From the NCBI GenBank assembly GCA_030054035.1, contig JASGCS010000013.1:1-36766 (forward strand): a stretch of 36,766 nt of DNA, written 5' to 3'. This DNA is from Candidatus Methylacidiphilales bacterium. GTDB taxonomy: Bacteria; Pseudomonadota; Gammaproteobacteria; JASGCS01. The notes beneath the pieces were generated by a model. The model had not been told where the DNA came from. It did no database searches and saw only the letters and a program-made list of their open reading frames with translations. Positions 25,558 to 33,897 of this stretch are shown here, piece after piece (within the stretch, counting starts at the first letter, position 1; every line of letters starts with the position of its first letter). The position numbers and the translations under genes are program-made.

Positions 25558-27048
25558 TTATTTCTTTTGTGGACGGAACTGATATGCACCGCAGGGCTCT
25601 CCAACTACTTCGTCATTATTAAAAATTACTTTTCCACGCAACATGGTGGTCTTTACTTTTCCCTTAAGTTTAATACCCTCTAATGGTGTGTACCCTGCAC
25701 TTGAAGGAGAGGCATGGCCGCGAACAACAAATGATTCCTTAGGGTTAAAAAAAACCAAGTCGGCATCTTTTCCAACCGCGATATCACCTTTTGATGTTAG
25801 CCCATACCGTTTGGCTGGATTATAAGAAACTAAGGCAGCGACTCGATTTGGGGATAATCCTCGTTTCGTGCCTTCACTAAATAATCCAGAAAGCAAATAC
25901 TCAGTTCCACCAAATCCTGATTTAGATTTCCATATATTCGCTCCATCCTTGTGATCACCATGCGCAGTCTTTTCTTCCATAGCGCAGCAGGCGTGATCGC
26001 TCACTACCCAATCAATAGATCCGAGCAGTAATTGCTTCCATAGATATTCAACATCTTGTCGCGAACGAATGGGAGGATTTACTTTGGCATGGCAAGCAGC
26101 CTCACAGTCGTAGTCAAGCAACAAATGTGCGATGGTAACTTCTTTCCCAAAATTAACATGCGGGAATACCTTTTCCATAGTCAGGGCAGCCTCCACAGCT
26201 TTTTTTGAAGTTAAATGGAGCAAGTTAATATTTGGGCAATTCGTTTCATTAGCTAGATATGACGCAATCCATATCGCCAAACCCTCTGAATGTGGAGGCC
26301 GTGCAGCGCTATACGCTTTCAGCCCAGTTAATTTATTTTCTTTTTGCACCATAGTTGTATAGGCTCGTAAAATATCAGCAAGCTCACAATGCAGGCTTAC
26401 CGAGATAGAGTCTGCCAGCTTTGGATATCGTTTCGTCAGTTCAGCAGCTTTTCTCATAATCATTTCAAAATGAGCAATATCATAAGAGTCGCTCTCATCT
26501 AACATGAGAAAATCTCTCTGTGAGTTTTGCGATGTCGAACCGTGCAAACCATAACCACCATAAAACATAAATATCTTAAAAGAGCACATGCCATATTGTT
26601 TTAAGAGCATTTCCATTTCATCAATATGTTTCGCCTGGATAGGGGCGAGATGATACCCATAATCAACAAAGTATTTTCCTTCTGATAGCTTCAATACTTT
26701 TGGATAAAAATCACTATAGCTACCCCCTTCATTCAGATAGTATTGTCCAGTTCTAAAGTAATTAAGCATGGTAGTTACACCACCAGTTGCCGCTGCCTTA
26801 CTCTCACTGAGTGCATCTTGTACAAGCGGAGCATAAATTCCAGTATGGGTATGCGCATCAACCACTCCAGGAAATACTAAATACCCCTGCGCATCTAGTA
26901 TTTGAGTTTTTGCAGTGATATGTTCTTTTGGTATTCGCTTAGCCACCATAACAATCTTTTCACCATTAATCCCAATCTCACCAGCTATAATTTTTTTCTC
27001 AAGTGGCTTAACTATTTGTGCGTTTTTAATTACTGTAGTTATTTTCAT
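25558..27048 (-). CDS. Cyclic amidohydrolase (dihydropyrimidinase/hydantoinase/allantoinase-like)
   Basis: The 496-residue amidohydrolase-superfamily enzyme has metal ligands in D-A-H66-T-H68, likely carboxylated Lys158 (CSFKIFMFYGG), His220 (SLHCE), His278 (LLHLTSKKA) and Asp351 (VVSDHACC). Such enzymes open cyclic amides such as hydantoins, dihydropyrimidines or allantoin. The exact substrate cannot be read from motifs. All ligands are present, so it should be active. It overlaps the VOC gene upstream by four bases (ATGA, 27045-27048), which suggests the two act together, and ligA follows after eight bases. A housekeeping dihydroorotase is less likely given the 496-residue length and two-metal layout. 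Confidence 0.8.
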   Translation of the reverse strand: MKITTVIKNAQIVKPLEKKIIAGEIGINGEKIVMVAKRIPKEHITAKTQILDAQGYLVFPGVVDAHTHTGIYAPLVQDALSESKAAATGGVTTMLNYFRTGQYYLNEGGSYSDFYPKVLKLSEGKYFVDYGYHLAPIQAKHIDEMEMLLKQYGMCSFKIFMFYGGYGLHGSTSQNSQRDFLMLDESDSYDIAHFEMIMRKAAELTKRYPKLADSISVSLHCELADILRAYTTMVQKENKLTGLKAYSAARPPHSEGLAIWIASYLANETNCPNINLLHLTSKKAVEAALTMEKVFPHVNFGKEVTIAHLLLDYDCEAACHAKVNPPIRSRQDVEYLWKQLLLGSIDWVVSDHACCAMEEKTAHGDHKDGANIWKSKSGFGGTEYLLSGLFSEGTKRGLSPNRVAALVSYNPAKRYGLTSKGDIAVGKDADLVFFNPKESFVVRGHASPSSAGYTPLEGIKLKGKVKTTMLRGKVIFNNDEVVGEPCGAYQFRPQKK

Positions 27049-27929
27049 TTGTCATCTCCATTATCAATCTCTGTAAGAATAATTCGCTCTTGATCAGGTC
27101 CGATTAAAAGCTTTGAGGGTTTATTATATACACTTTCAACAAAATCATTCATAGGTGCCCTCGTGGCAAACGAGACAGCATATATTCCACTATATAATGA
27201 CGACACCATATCCTCAGCGCTCGTTAGCTGATCTATCTCAATCAGCGATGTTCCGAACAGTTGCAGCACCGCAAGAGGATGCTTCGTATCAAGCGGCAAT
27301 CCAAATTCATTATTTACTACAGTTATTTTTGTCTCAACCATTAACGGAGCACCAGCACCATGTGACCTATAATATTCTGCACTTGCCACCCTATCTTTAC
27401 TAGAAAGCACTGCAATAAACAACCCATCAAACACCGCCCTCGCACGAGGAAGCCTAAAAGGTGGTACTTCATTTTTTATTTCAGTAATGTACAACATCTC
27501 ACCACTCGGACCTTCAACCTGCATTGCCTTGATATCCTTGCTCATCTCCAAACAAGCAGGAGCGCCTCGTACCTTACAACCCTTATAGCTCAAGTACTCA
27601 CCAAGAAAATCAACAGCATTAGTTGATATTTCTAACGCCAGCCAGCCCCTATTCCTCAAACATGCAGACACCACAGCATCCCGTATCTCAACCAAACGAA
27701 TAATTGCACCACCATGCTCAGCGCACACCAATGCAGTCCTCTGCTCAGCAAAATTAAGACCAGGAAATAAACAACCAAACTCTAACTCAGATAGCCTATG
27801 GTTATAATCAACAATAGTACCAAACAAACGATAAAACGCCACGGACTTTTCCAAATCCCTACACACAATGGTAGCGTAGAGTAATGGACCAAGCGACTCA
27901 GGTGATGGTGTAGGTGCAGTTAGATTCAT
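27045..27929 (-). CDS. Two-domain VOC/glyoxalase-fold protein
   Basis: The 294-residue protein has two vicinal-oxygen-chelate units. The first begins LLYATIVCRDLEKSVAFYRLFG (~16-37) and ends SGEMLYITEI (~142-151). The second begins GLFIAVLSSKDRVASAEYYRSHGA (~169-192) and ends PDQERIILTEID. VOC proteins are metal enzymes such as dioxygenases, lyases and isomerases, or binding proteins. Which one applies is not evident. Tight coupling to the cyclic amidohydrolase suggests a shared catabolic substrate. The ATG overlaps the abiEii stop by one base (TAATG), unusual for a toxin gene's neighbour. Confidence 0.65.
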   Translation of the reverse strand: MNLTAPTPSPESLGPLLYATIVCRDLEKSVAFYRLFGTIVDYNHRLSELEFGCLFPGLNFAEQRTALVCAEHGGAIIRLVEIRDAVVSACLRNRGWLALEISTNAVDFLGEYLSYKGCKVRGAPACLEMSKDIKAMQVEGPSGEMLYITEIKNEVPPFRLPRARAVFDGLFIAVLSSKDRVASAEYYRSHGAGAPLMVETKITVVNNEFGLPLDTKHPLAVLQLFGTSLIEIDQLTSAEDMVSSLYSGIYAVSFATRAPMNDFVESVYNKPSKLLIGPDQERIILTEIDNGDDK

Positions 27930-28627
27930 TATTTTTCACTATCCAACATTACCCTCAAGGAAAAGATAACATCTGATTTTAATTTTTTACGACAGTAGTC
28001 CTTTTCACTTTCTGAAAGCAACTCACCAATTTCCTTTAAGATATTTTTATTATCGTAAGCTTCTAATAGAGACGTAGCTTTTTGCAAGGTTTCCTTGAAA
28101 GATATTTTAGATCTACTCTCCACAATACCTCTGTTAATCTCCCATCTTTGCTTTGCGAAATACCACACATCATAAATATCTCTATTTATTTGCCTTTCAA
28201 TTCTTTCTATCATTGCCACTAATTTATGCGCAAACATATCTTCCTGTACCATTACCTTCATGTCAATGCCAAGATATTTTTTTATTTCATATTTTGAACC
28301 GTAGCTAAGGATATTAACATCTACCTTTACACCTCTTTTTCCAGCTAAATTCGAAATAATAAATCTCATCCCTCTTTTTCCCATGCTCTTTTCTTTGATT
28401 TCCCCATATTTTGTAATGATAATTTCAATTTTTTCAGCCACTTCTTCTTTTTTAGTTTCATCCAATAAATCAAAATCTAAATCAACAGATGCTCTTGGTA
28501 AACCATAAAATAGCATTGCTGCAGTCCCACCTTTAAATCCCAGAAAAGGGCCAATAGAGGTATCTGTATAAATCTCTTTTAAGATATCTAATAAAATTAC
28601 TCTATGTCTTGCAAAATCAAATGTCAT
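27929..28627 (-). CDS. AbiEii-type nucleotidyltransferase toxin
   Basis: The 232-residue protein carries the DUF1814/AbiEii signature. GFKGGTAAMLFYG is at ~30-42, followed by LPRASVDLDFDLL, whose Asp49 and Asp51 match the catalytic D-x-D of the nucleotidyltransferase fold. The later conserved segment KLVAMIERIERQINRDIYDVWYF is also present. AbiEii proteins are toxins of type IV toxin-antitoxin pairs used in phage defence. The upstream gene encodes the matching AbiEi-like partner and overlaps by 11 bases. All key residues seem intact. It could also be a type IV system of the related MenT class. Confidence 0.85.
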   Translation of the reverse strand: MTFDFARHRVILLDILKEIYTDTSIGPFLGFKGGTAAMLFYGLPRASVDLDFDLLDETKKEEVAEKIEIIITKYGEIKEKSMGKRGMRFIISNLAGKRGVKVDVNILSYGSKYEIKKYLGIDMKVMVQEDMFAHKLVAMIERIERQINRDIYDVWYFAKQRWEINRGIVESRSKISFKETLQKATSLLEAYDNKNILKEIGELLSESEKDYCRKKLKSDVIFSLRVMLDSEK

Positions 28628-29219
28628 ATTCTTTTCTGCAATCTTCTCTGTACTCTTTTACAGTTTTTTCCATTTTTTTATTTTTATATATTGGTAATAG
28701 ATCAAATACTTTATCCCAGTTCATCCCATACAGATTATCAAAATAATTTTTTTTATTTACATACATCCTATCTAAAAATGCACGCTCTTTTGATGCCATA
28801 GCATAATTACCTACCTGCTCTATGCCTTTGGTATTTTTTAATACCTCATTTTTCATTCTAATAAAAGTAATTTTTTGTCCATGTATGACTATCTCTCTAT
28901 TTATGTATGATGCAACAAAAATATTTGAGTAATATTGAAAAACAACCCCCTCTATTGCTAACACAGTTTCAAAGCTGATATACGAAGGGGTGCATATAGT
29001 ATTAGCTAATTCATATTCATTGTACTTTTTGTCCTTTGCATAAATGCCACGACGAAGACGCAGCAACTTTTTGCTTTTTACATAACTACGCAAACGCTCA
29101 CGAGACGCCTTATCATTATTTTGCCCCCACAAAAGCGCTATGTACTTTGTAGAGAAAATAGTTAAAGGAGACCTAAGTATAGTATCTAAAAAATCCCCTT
29201 TTTTAAGTTTTTTCTCCAT
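28617..29219 (-). CDS. AbiEi-like antitoxin/transcriptional regulator
   Basis: ATG 29217-29219 (MEKKLKKGDFLDTI) gives ~200 residues; a longer frame adds 14 unlikely hydrophobic residues. The N-terminal part holds a winged-helix (ALLWGQNNDKASRERLRSYVKSKKLLRLRRGIYA). The C-terminal part has SYISFETVLAIEGV and MASKERAFLDRMYV, which match AbiEi antitoxin domains. AbiEi represses its own promoter and neutralises AbiEii. It is the first gene of the minus-strand chain that runs down through ligA. Confidence 0.78.
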   Translation of the reverse strand: MEKKLKKGDFLDTILRSPLTIFSTKYIALLWGQNNDKASRERLRSYVKSKKLLRLRRGIYAKDKKYNEYELANTICTPSYISFETVLAIEGVVFQYYSNIFVASYINREIVIHGQKITFIRMKNEVLKNTKGIEQVGNYAMASKERAFLDRMYVNKKNYFDNLYGMNWDKVFDLLPIYKNKKMEKTVKEYREDCRKEYDI

Positions 29220-29293
29220 AATATAACTGCAAGCCAGTATTAACATGGCTTCCAGTAACAATATAACACATTTTTAGTATGTTAATAGGTAAT

Positions 29294-29641
29294 TCAAAGC
29301 AACTGAATGCCAAATCGCTTCAGAAGAAAAGCAAACAACCCAAAACAAATAACAGTACAAATAACACCAGCTCCGAGTGTTTGCCAAAAGCCAATTCTTG
29401 GAAGTAAATATGGAAACAACAAAAACATTGGTAATGTTGGGATTACATACCAAAAGGTGTAGAGAGCGTAATTAGCTATCTTTTCACTTGATTGTTTTTC
29501 AACATAAAGCCAAATCAAAGTAAGAATTGCGATGAGCGGTAAAGCAGCCATAAACCCACCTAGCTTTTCGTTCCGCTTAGCGAACTCAGAAATAACAACA
29601 GCCACAAATGCTGTTAAAGCGTACTTAATCACAATCCACAT
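29294..29641 (-). CDS. Small four-helix membrane protein, DUF3147-like
   Basis: The 115-residue protein consists of about four membrane helices: IKYALTAFVAVVISEF, FMAALPLIAILTLIWLYV, YVIPTLPMFLLFPYLLPRI and ICTVICFGLFAFLLKRFGI. The conserved KRNEKLGGFMAALPLIAILTL segment matches DUF3147 proteins as I know them. Function is unknown. It is transcribed on its own, 74 bases before the AbiE start on the same strand. Confidence 0.65.
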   Translation of the reverse strand: MWIVIKYALTAFVAVVISEFAKRNEKLGGFMAALPLIAILTLIWLYVEKQSSEKIANYALYTFWYVIPTLPMFLLFPYLLPRIGFWQTLGAGVICTVICFGLFAFLLKRFGIQLL

Positions 29642-29650
29642 AATTCACCT

Positions 29651-29676
29651 AGTATAATTATTTATTAAAGTGTCAA
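29651..29676 (-). promoter_or_regulatory. Possible sigma70 promoter for the DUF3147 gene
   Basis: The minus strand has a perfect TTGACA (29676-29671). TATACT lies 14 bases further down, or TACTAG at 16 bases. The -10 match is only fair and lies about ten bases before the ATG, which would give an almost leaderless transcript. Confidence 0.3.
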
Positions 29677-29758
29677 TAGTTTATCCCTTAGAAAATTAAA
29701 ACCTAATTATCAGCTCTTTACAGCACAGGGGATATGGCAAATCTATTTATTTCTTTTA

Positions 29759-30265
29759 TTAACTTTGCGCACCTTCGAGCAATAGCACTCTAGCGTGTAA
29801 GGAATCCTGCTTGTCTGATAACCGAGTAAGATCTGCTCTAACATCTTTGATATCCAATTTAACCGCATGAATGTCATTAGTAACAATATTAAAACCCTTG
29901 ACCATTTCAGCTCTTAATTCTGTGTTATCAACTCTTAATTCCTTAATCTCCTTGACCATCTCAGCTCTTAATTCTTTAATTTCTTGAAATATTCCTTTGA
30001 TTTGAACACTTAATTCAGTAAATTTATCATCCATATTTTTAAACTTATCATCCATATTTTTAAACTTATCATCCACAATTTTAAACTTATCATCCACATT
30101 TTTGAACTTATCATCCACATTTTTGAACTTATCATCCATCTTTTGGTCTAGTGATGCTTGGCAGACTCCCATTAATTTAAAACTATGCATGCAATAAATA
30201 AACAGTATCAATACTGCTATATTAGCCTGTGATAAATCTTTAATTAAAGTTATTACGGTTTCCAT
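29759..30265 (-). CDS. Membrane-anchored coiled-coil protein with heptad repeats
   Basis: The 168-residue protein has one N-terminal membrane helix (NIAVLILFIYCMHSFKLMGV, ~15-34). A run of six seven-residue units (MDDKFKN / VDDKFKN / VDDKFKI) follows, then further heptads (ELRAEMVKEIKELRVDNTELRAEMV). Hydrophobic and charged positions recur every seven residues, as in a parallel coiled coil, so the protein would project a long rod from the membrane. Similar proteins (e.g. Bdr-type) occur in many bacteria with unknown roles. It sits next to insertion-sequence relics and AbiE genes. No enzymatic domain is seen. Confidence 0.7.
   Translation of the reverse strand: METVITLIKDLSQANIAVLILFIYCMHSFKLMGVCQASLDQKMDDKFKNVDDKFKNVDDKFKIVDDKFKNMDDKFKNMDDKFTELSVQIKGIFQEIKELRAEMVKEIKELRVDNTELRAEMVKGFNIVTNDIHAVKLDIKDVRADLTRLSDKQDSLHARVLLLEGAQS
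30021..30139 (-). repeat. Six 21-bp tandem coding repeats (heptads)
   Basis: The plus-strand word ATCATCCA recurs every 21 bases six times within the coiled-coil gene. Each unit encodes (M/V)DDKFK(N/I). Units differ by a few bases only. Loss or gain of a unit keeps the frame and merely changes rod length. Confidence 0.9.
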
Positions 30266-30347
30266 GGTATCCTCATTTTATTATATTCATTTATTTTTTT
30301 GTATATCTTATTAGAATAAAAAAAGGATACATTCTGATTTTTACACA

Positions 30348-30463
30348 TGACCTTACCCCCTAAAACTATACCAAATCGCAGGCGAGGTTTCTAGTAAATT
30401 TCTATAAGCCAAAATGATAAAGAATTTCATCAATGAAATGGTACAGACGATGGGGGAAGGTCA
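30348..30463. mobile_element. 116-bp non-autonomous inverted-repeat element (IS3-like MITE)
   Basis: The left end starts TGACCTTACCCCCTAAAACT. The right end, read inwards on the minus strand, starts TGACCTTCCCCCATCGTCTG. Both ends share TGACCTT-x-CCCC and a later TACCA. The first 90 bp recur with one mismatch at 30666-30755, and the right end recurs at the end of the next element (31597). There is no room for a transposase. No clear target duplication is visible (ACA on the left, ATA on the right). Confidence 0.75.
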
Positions 30464-30492
30464 ATAGTAATGATAGATTACAAAATAAGGTA

Positions 30493-30665
30493 CTACAAAA
30501 TCATCCACAAGGCATAACAACCAATTTCTTTATTCTTTATTAATTCTATCCAAATGATGTGTGGCATTTCAAGACATAAGTTTCCTTCATCATCTGCATG
30601 TGGATAATTAACAACTTTTTTTTGAGTTTCTTTAACATATATAACTTGATCTTTCTTAGAATACC
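30493..30665 (-). pseudogene. C-terminal fragment of a gene cut by the 932-bp element
   Basis: An open frame of about 57 codons runs from the border of the element to a TAG at 30493-30495. It encodes a sensible sequence with QVIYVKETQKKVVNY, EGNLCLEMPHIIWIEL and GCYALWMIL. It has no start and abuts the inverted repeat exactly, so the rest was probably lost or displaced. The family is not recognised. Confidence 0.35.
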
Positions 30666-31597
30666 TGACCTTACCCCCTAAAACTATACCAAATCGCAGG
30701 CGAGGTTTCTAGTAAATCTCTATAAGCCAAAATGATAAAGAATTTCATCAATGAAGATGCAATAAATAGCAACCTATTTTTATAAAAGAGCCATGTTTCA
30801 ATAATATTGAAACATGGCTCTTTTTTTGGTTGTTATATTCTACAATTAACTAATCTTACAAAAGGAGTTAATAATGAGTGAAACAACTAAAATAAGTTCC
30901 GCAGATTTTCTAGATGCAATTAACGCACGAATAGATGCCTCTATTGCTAAAAACATTGAGCCAATTAATAAATCATTAGAAACTGTATTAAAAGCAAATA
31001 ATGATATCGAATATTTTGACTCTTTCAGGCAAGTAGCTAGTAAAGTCAAATTAGCAAACTTTGATAGCAAAGATGTTAAGAACTCATTTTCCCAACTAGT
31101 AAGTCATGTAAGCGACACCTTACCTAAATTAAAGCCACTTGTTGATTCTGTAAGTGCTAAAGGCAATGATTATAACAATATGATTGCAATAATCAAGTCT
31201 GTAACTGATAGTTATAACTTCGCAGAAACAAATCCAGATAAAAAAGGCGAAACCGTTAATATCAACACCCCTGCAGAAGGCATTAAAGCCCAAGACGCTG
31301 ATGTTGAGGAGTACATAAAGAACAAGGACGCTTTCCAGAAGTGGAAGGAAGAAAAGAAAGCTAATGACGAGGCAGAAATGAATATGAAAAAAGCCAACGA
31401 CATGAGCAAAGAACAGATGACTAAAAAGGACATGGGTTCTAATGATTCAGTTTCACCTTTAACTTTGGAACATAAAAATCACTTGCGAGAGTTAGGATTT
31501 GAGCAAAAAACAATAGGCTCTTTTGACACAAGGTTTGATATTACTATCATTTCTGTGTTTGCTAATATTAAATGGCGCAGACGAAGGGGTAAGGTCA
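30666..31597. mobile_element. 932-bp inverted-repeat element carrying an unknown gene
   Basis: The left end (30666-30755) is 89/90 identical to the left end of the 116-bp element. The right end, read inwards from 31597, starts TGACCTTACCCCTTCGTCTG and matches the right end of that element over about 28 bp with a few mismatches. Between the ends lie a strong hairpin (30785-30827) and a 243-codon gene on the plus strand, but no transposase. It looks like a passenger-carrying derivative of the same IS3-like family. No target duplication is obvious (ACC on the left, CTC on the right). Confidence 0.6.
30785..30827. terminator. Strong intrinsic terminator hairpin
   Basis: An 18-bp perfect stem has left arm AAAGAGCCATGTTTCAAT (30785-30802), a three-base loop, and a matching right arm (30806-30823). 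A T-run follows to 30827. On the minus strand an A/U-rich tail also follows, so it could work both ways. It sits just inside the element, before the 243-codon gene, and would insulate that gene from outside transcription. Confidence 0.85.
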
Positions 31598-31605
31598 CTC
31601 ATTAA
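30874..31605 (+). CDS. Unknown 243-residue protein, end encoded by an IS terminal repeat
   Basis: A good ribosome site (AAAGGAG at ~30860-30866) lies before ATG 30874. The protein is soluble, with no signal or membrane helix. It has a helical N-terminal part (~1-110) and a Lys/Glu/Asp/Met-rich stretch (~135-190, e.g. AFQKWKEEKKANDEAEMNMKKA) likely to be coiled coil. The last ten or so residues (KWRRRRGKVTH) are encoded within the right inverted repeat, and the stop falls eight bases past it. I do not recognise the family. It is the first gene before mcrB on the same strand (31 bases apart), so it may belong to that defence operon or be a passenger of the element. Confidence 0.65.
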   Translation: MSETTKISSADFLDAINARIDASIAKNIEPINKSLETVLKANNDIEYFDSFRQVASKVKLANFDSKDVKNSFSQLVSHVSDTLPKLKPLVDSVSAKGNDYNNMIAIIKSVTDSYNFAETNPDKKGETVNINTPAEGIKAQDADVEEYIKNKDAFQKWKEEKKANDEAEMNMKKANDMSKEQMTKKDMGSNDSVSPLTLEHKNHLRELGFEQKTIGSFDTRFDITIISVFANIKWRRRRGKVTH

Positions 31606-31636
31606 TAAATTTACAAACTGGGTTAAAATACGATTT

Positions 31637-33886
31637 ATGACTGTCAAAACAGATACTAGTTGGGTTTCTTACTACGAAAGTTTTGCTGACGCATTATTGA
31701 CCTATCAAAACAAACGCACTGAGTTAACAAAAAAACTAACGGAGCTCGCAAAGGATCCTGAAGTAGGTATTTATATTGAATACTTATTCAAAGATGATGG
31801 GGGGCAATTAGACGATATCTGTCCATTTACTTTTATGGGTATTTTTAATAGAGGAATTAAAAAAGAAAATAGAATTGCGCTCGCGGAGAAACTAGCACAA
31901 TGCATTGGTCTATACCGAGAAACACCCAATTCATTTGATGGAATTCCTCTCCTAAATAACCAAAATTCATGGTTTTACACATGGAAAAAGGTTAGGGCTC
32001 CAGCGACCATTGACATTCACTGGAAATTATTTGACAGCGCGCTCAGGTACGCTATGAATTCAAACGAGGACAATAGAAGTCTTTTTATAAAAATATTTAA
32101 CCAAGCATCTGCACATATGAGTAAAATTGGCAAGTTAACGATAGGGCTTTTTTGGTTAAGACCAAATTTTTATATCACTCTTGACAATAAAACTAGAAAA
32201 TATCTAAGATCAGAATATGCCGATCTTTCAATGATTGATACATTGGATGAGAAATTAGATGGCAAACAATACCTAGAAATTAATGATGAGATGCAGAAAC
32301 GAATAGCAACAAGTGGTAATTCCGAACATTCACTCGTGGAGATTTCTCACAGAGCCTGGAAATCTACAGATGAAGATGAGGATGATGAAGGCGATGACTC
32401 AGCAACAGATAATAATTTTGTTTGGATGTACCGCTTTGATAGTCCATCTAGCCTTGATTTTGAAACTAGAGCAAAACAATCCATAGAATCAGGTACTATT
32501 TATTTAACCTGGAAACAATTCCAACAAAAGAATTTACTTTCTTTAGATAAAAATGAATTAGAGCAAGCCATAGCTGAAGCGACAGGAAGTGAAAATAAGG
32601 GGCTACTATCTCGTGTAAATCAAGTGTGGGATTTTCTCCATAATATCAACATAGACGATCTCTGCATCAGTCTATATAACAAAGACAAAAATATTTTTGC
32701 TGTGGGAAGAATAACTTCCGAAACAAAGTTTGATAAAGATGGTAAAGAACCATTTAGTCACTTCAGGAAGATAAAATATTTGCGCTCAGACATCCCAAAA
32801 TCATATTTTGATAAAAAAACAATAAATATCTTAAACTTACAAAGAACACTACATAAAATAAATGACAAAACACTCGTAGATAAAATTCTCAAGATGATAG
32901 AATTTGATAAGCCCATTAGAGATACTTTCCAGAATGCAATGCAAAGTACCGTAGATTTACTCAGCTATAAAAAAAATATTATTTTAGAAGGAGCGCCAGG
33001 TGTCGGCAAAACCTATCAAGCAATGGAACTCGCTGTGCGAATTATAGAGGGTAATACATTCCAAGCAACAAGCAGAGATGAAATCATGGAACGATACAAC
33101 GACTTAAGTAAAAATGGGCACATTGCGTTTACTACATTTCATCAGGCAATGGACTACGAAGAATTTGTTGAGGGCTTTAAACCGAATGAACAAACTGAAC
33201 AAGATCAAAACCCACCTCAATCGGGGCTTGCTTTTGCATTACGAGATGGTATTTTTAAACAACTTGTAACGCGTGCACTGGCACGAACTTCCAAAGATAA
33301 GTATGTGTTGATTATAGATGAGATAAATCGAGGTAATGTGGCTAAAATATTTGGTGAGCTTATTACGCTTATAGAATCTGATAAACGCTCTAGTTCAAAC
33401 AAAATAACTAATGCTCCACAATTAAAATTAACTTACTCACAAGATGAATTTGTAGTTCCAGATAATCTCTACATTATTGGCACCATGAATACCTGTGATC
33501 GTAGCATAGGTACTTTAGATTACGCTCTGCGAAGAAGATTTGCTTTTGCCAAGATTTATGCAGATGAGGATGTCATTGTTAACTTTTACAATGATCTGAA
33601 AAAAACCTCACTGAAAGATAAAGCACTAAGTCTCTTTAATTCTGTAAAAGAGATAATAGAAAAACAATGCTCTGAAGACCTAGATGCTTCCTCTGTTCAA
33701 ATAGGACATAGTTACTTTTTAGCTAGTGATGAGCAAGAATTGACCATGAGATTAGAGTATGAGATTAAGCCACTCCTTTATGAATATCTTAATGATGGCT
33801 TACTAAAGCAAAAGATAAACAATCTAAATGATGAATCAGAAATGAAACTCACCAAAGACCTCATTGAAAATCTAACTATTGTCTAG
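31637..33886 (+). CDS. mcrB: McrB-type GTPase subunit of a McrBC restriction system
   Basis: Start at ATG 31637 (MTVKTDTSWVSYY) is preferred; the longer frame from 31523 lies inside the previous gene. The 749-residue protein has a long N-terminal part for DNA recognition. It includes FWLRPNFYITLD (~170) and an EVE/PUA-like region (VWDFLHNINIDDLCISLY...FAVGRIT). The AAA+ GTPase core follows: Walker A GAPGVGKTY (~451-459), Walker B VLIIDEINRGN (~556-566) and the McrB signature MNTCDRS (~616-622). McrB translocates on DNA and drives cleavage by McrC at modified sites. An acidic run (DEDEDDEGDDSATDN, ~245-260) links the two halves. Confidence 0.92.
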   Translation: MTVKTDTSWVSYYESFADALLTYQNKRTELTKKLTELAKDPEVGIYIEYLFKDDGGQLDDICPFTFMGIFNRGIKKENRIALAEKLAQCIGLYRETPNSFDGIPLLNNQNSWFYTWKKVRAPATIDIHWKLFDSALRYAMNSNEDNRSLFIKIFNQASAHMSKIGKLTIGLFWLRPNFYITLDNKTRKYLRSEYADLSMIDTLDEKLDGKQYLEINDEMQKRIATSGNSEHSLVEISHRAWKSTDEDEDDEGDDSATDNNFVWMYRFDSPSSLDFETRAKQSIESGTIYLTWKQFQQKNLLSLDKNELEQAIAEATGSENKGLLSRVNQVWDFLHNINIDDLCISLYNKDKNIFAVGRITSETKFDKDGKEPFSHFRKIKYLRSDIPKSYFDKKTINILNLQRTLHKINDKTLVDKILKMIEFDKPIRDTFQNAMQSTVDLLSYKKNIILEGAPGVGKTYQAMELAVRIIEGNTFQATSRDEIMERYNDLSKNGHIAFTTFHQAMDYEEFVEGFKPNEQTEQDQNPPQSGLAFALRDGIFKQLVTRALARTSKDKYVLIIDEINRGNVAKIFGELITLIESDKRSSSNKITNAPQLKLTYSQDEFVVPDNLYIIGTMNTCDRSIGTLDYALRRRFAFAKIYADEDVIVNFYNDLKKTSLKDKALSLFNSVKEIIEKQCSEDLDASSVQIGHSYFLASDEQELTMRLEYEIKPLLYEYLNDGLLKQKINNLNDESEMKLTKDLIENLTIV

Positions 33887-33897
33887 CCATTGCTGGT

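Noticed and set aside
30268-30330. Inverted repeat GTATCCTC...GGATAC before the coiled-coil gene
   Set aside because: The arms are mostly A/T with a long spacer; too weak to call an operator or element end.
31523-31636. Longer N-terminus for McrB
   Set aside because: The extra 38 residues lie inside the previous gene and the IS terminal repeat; ATG 31637 gives a normal start.
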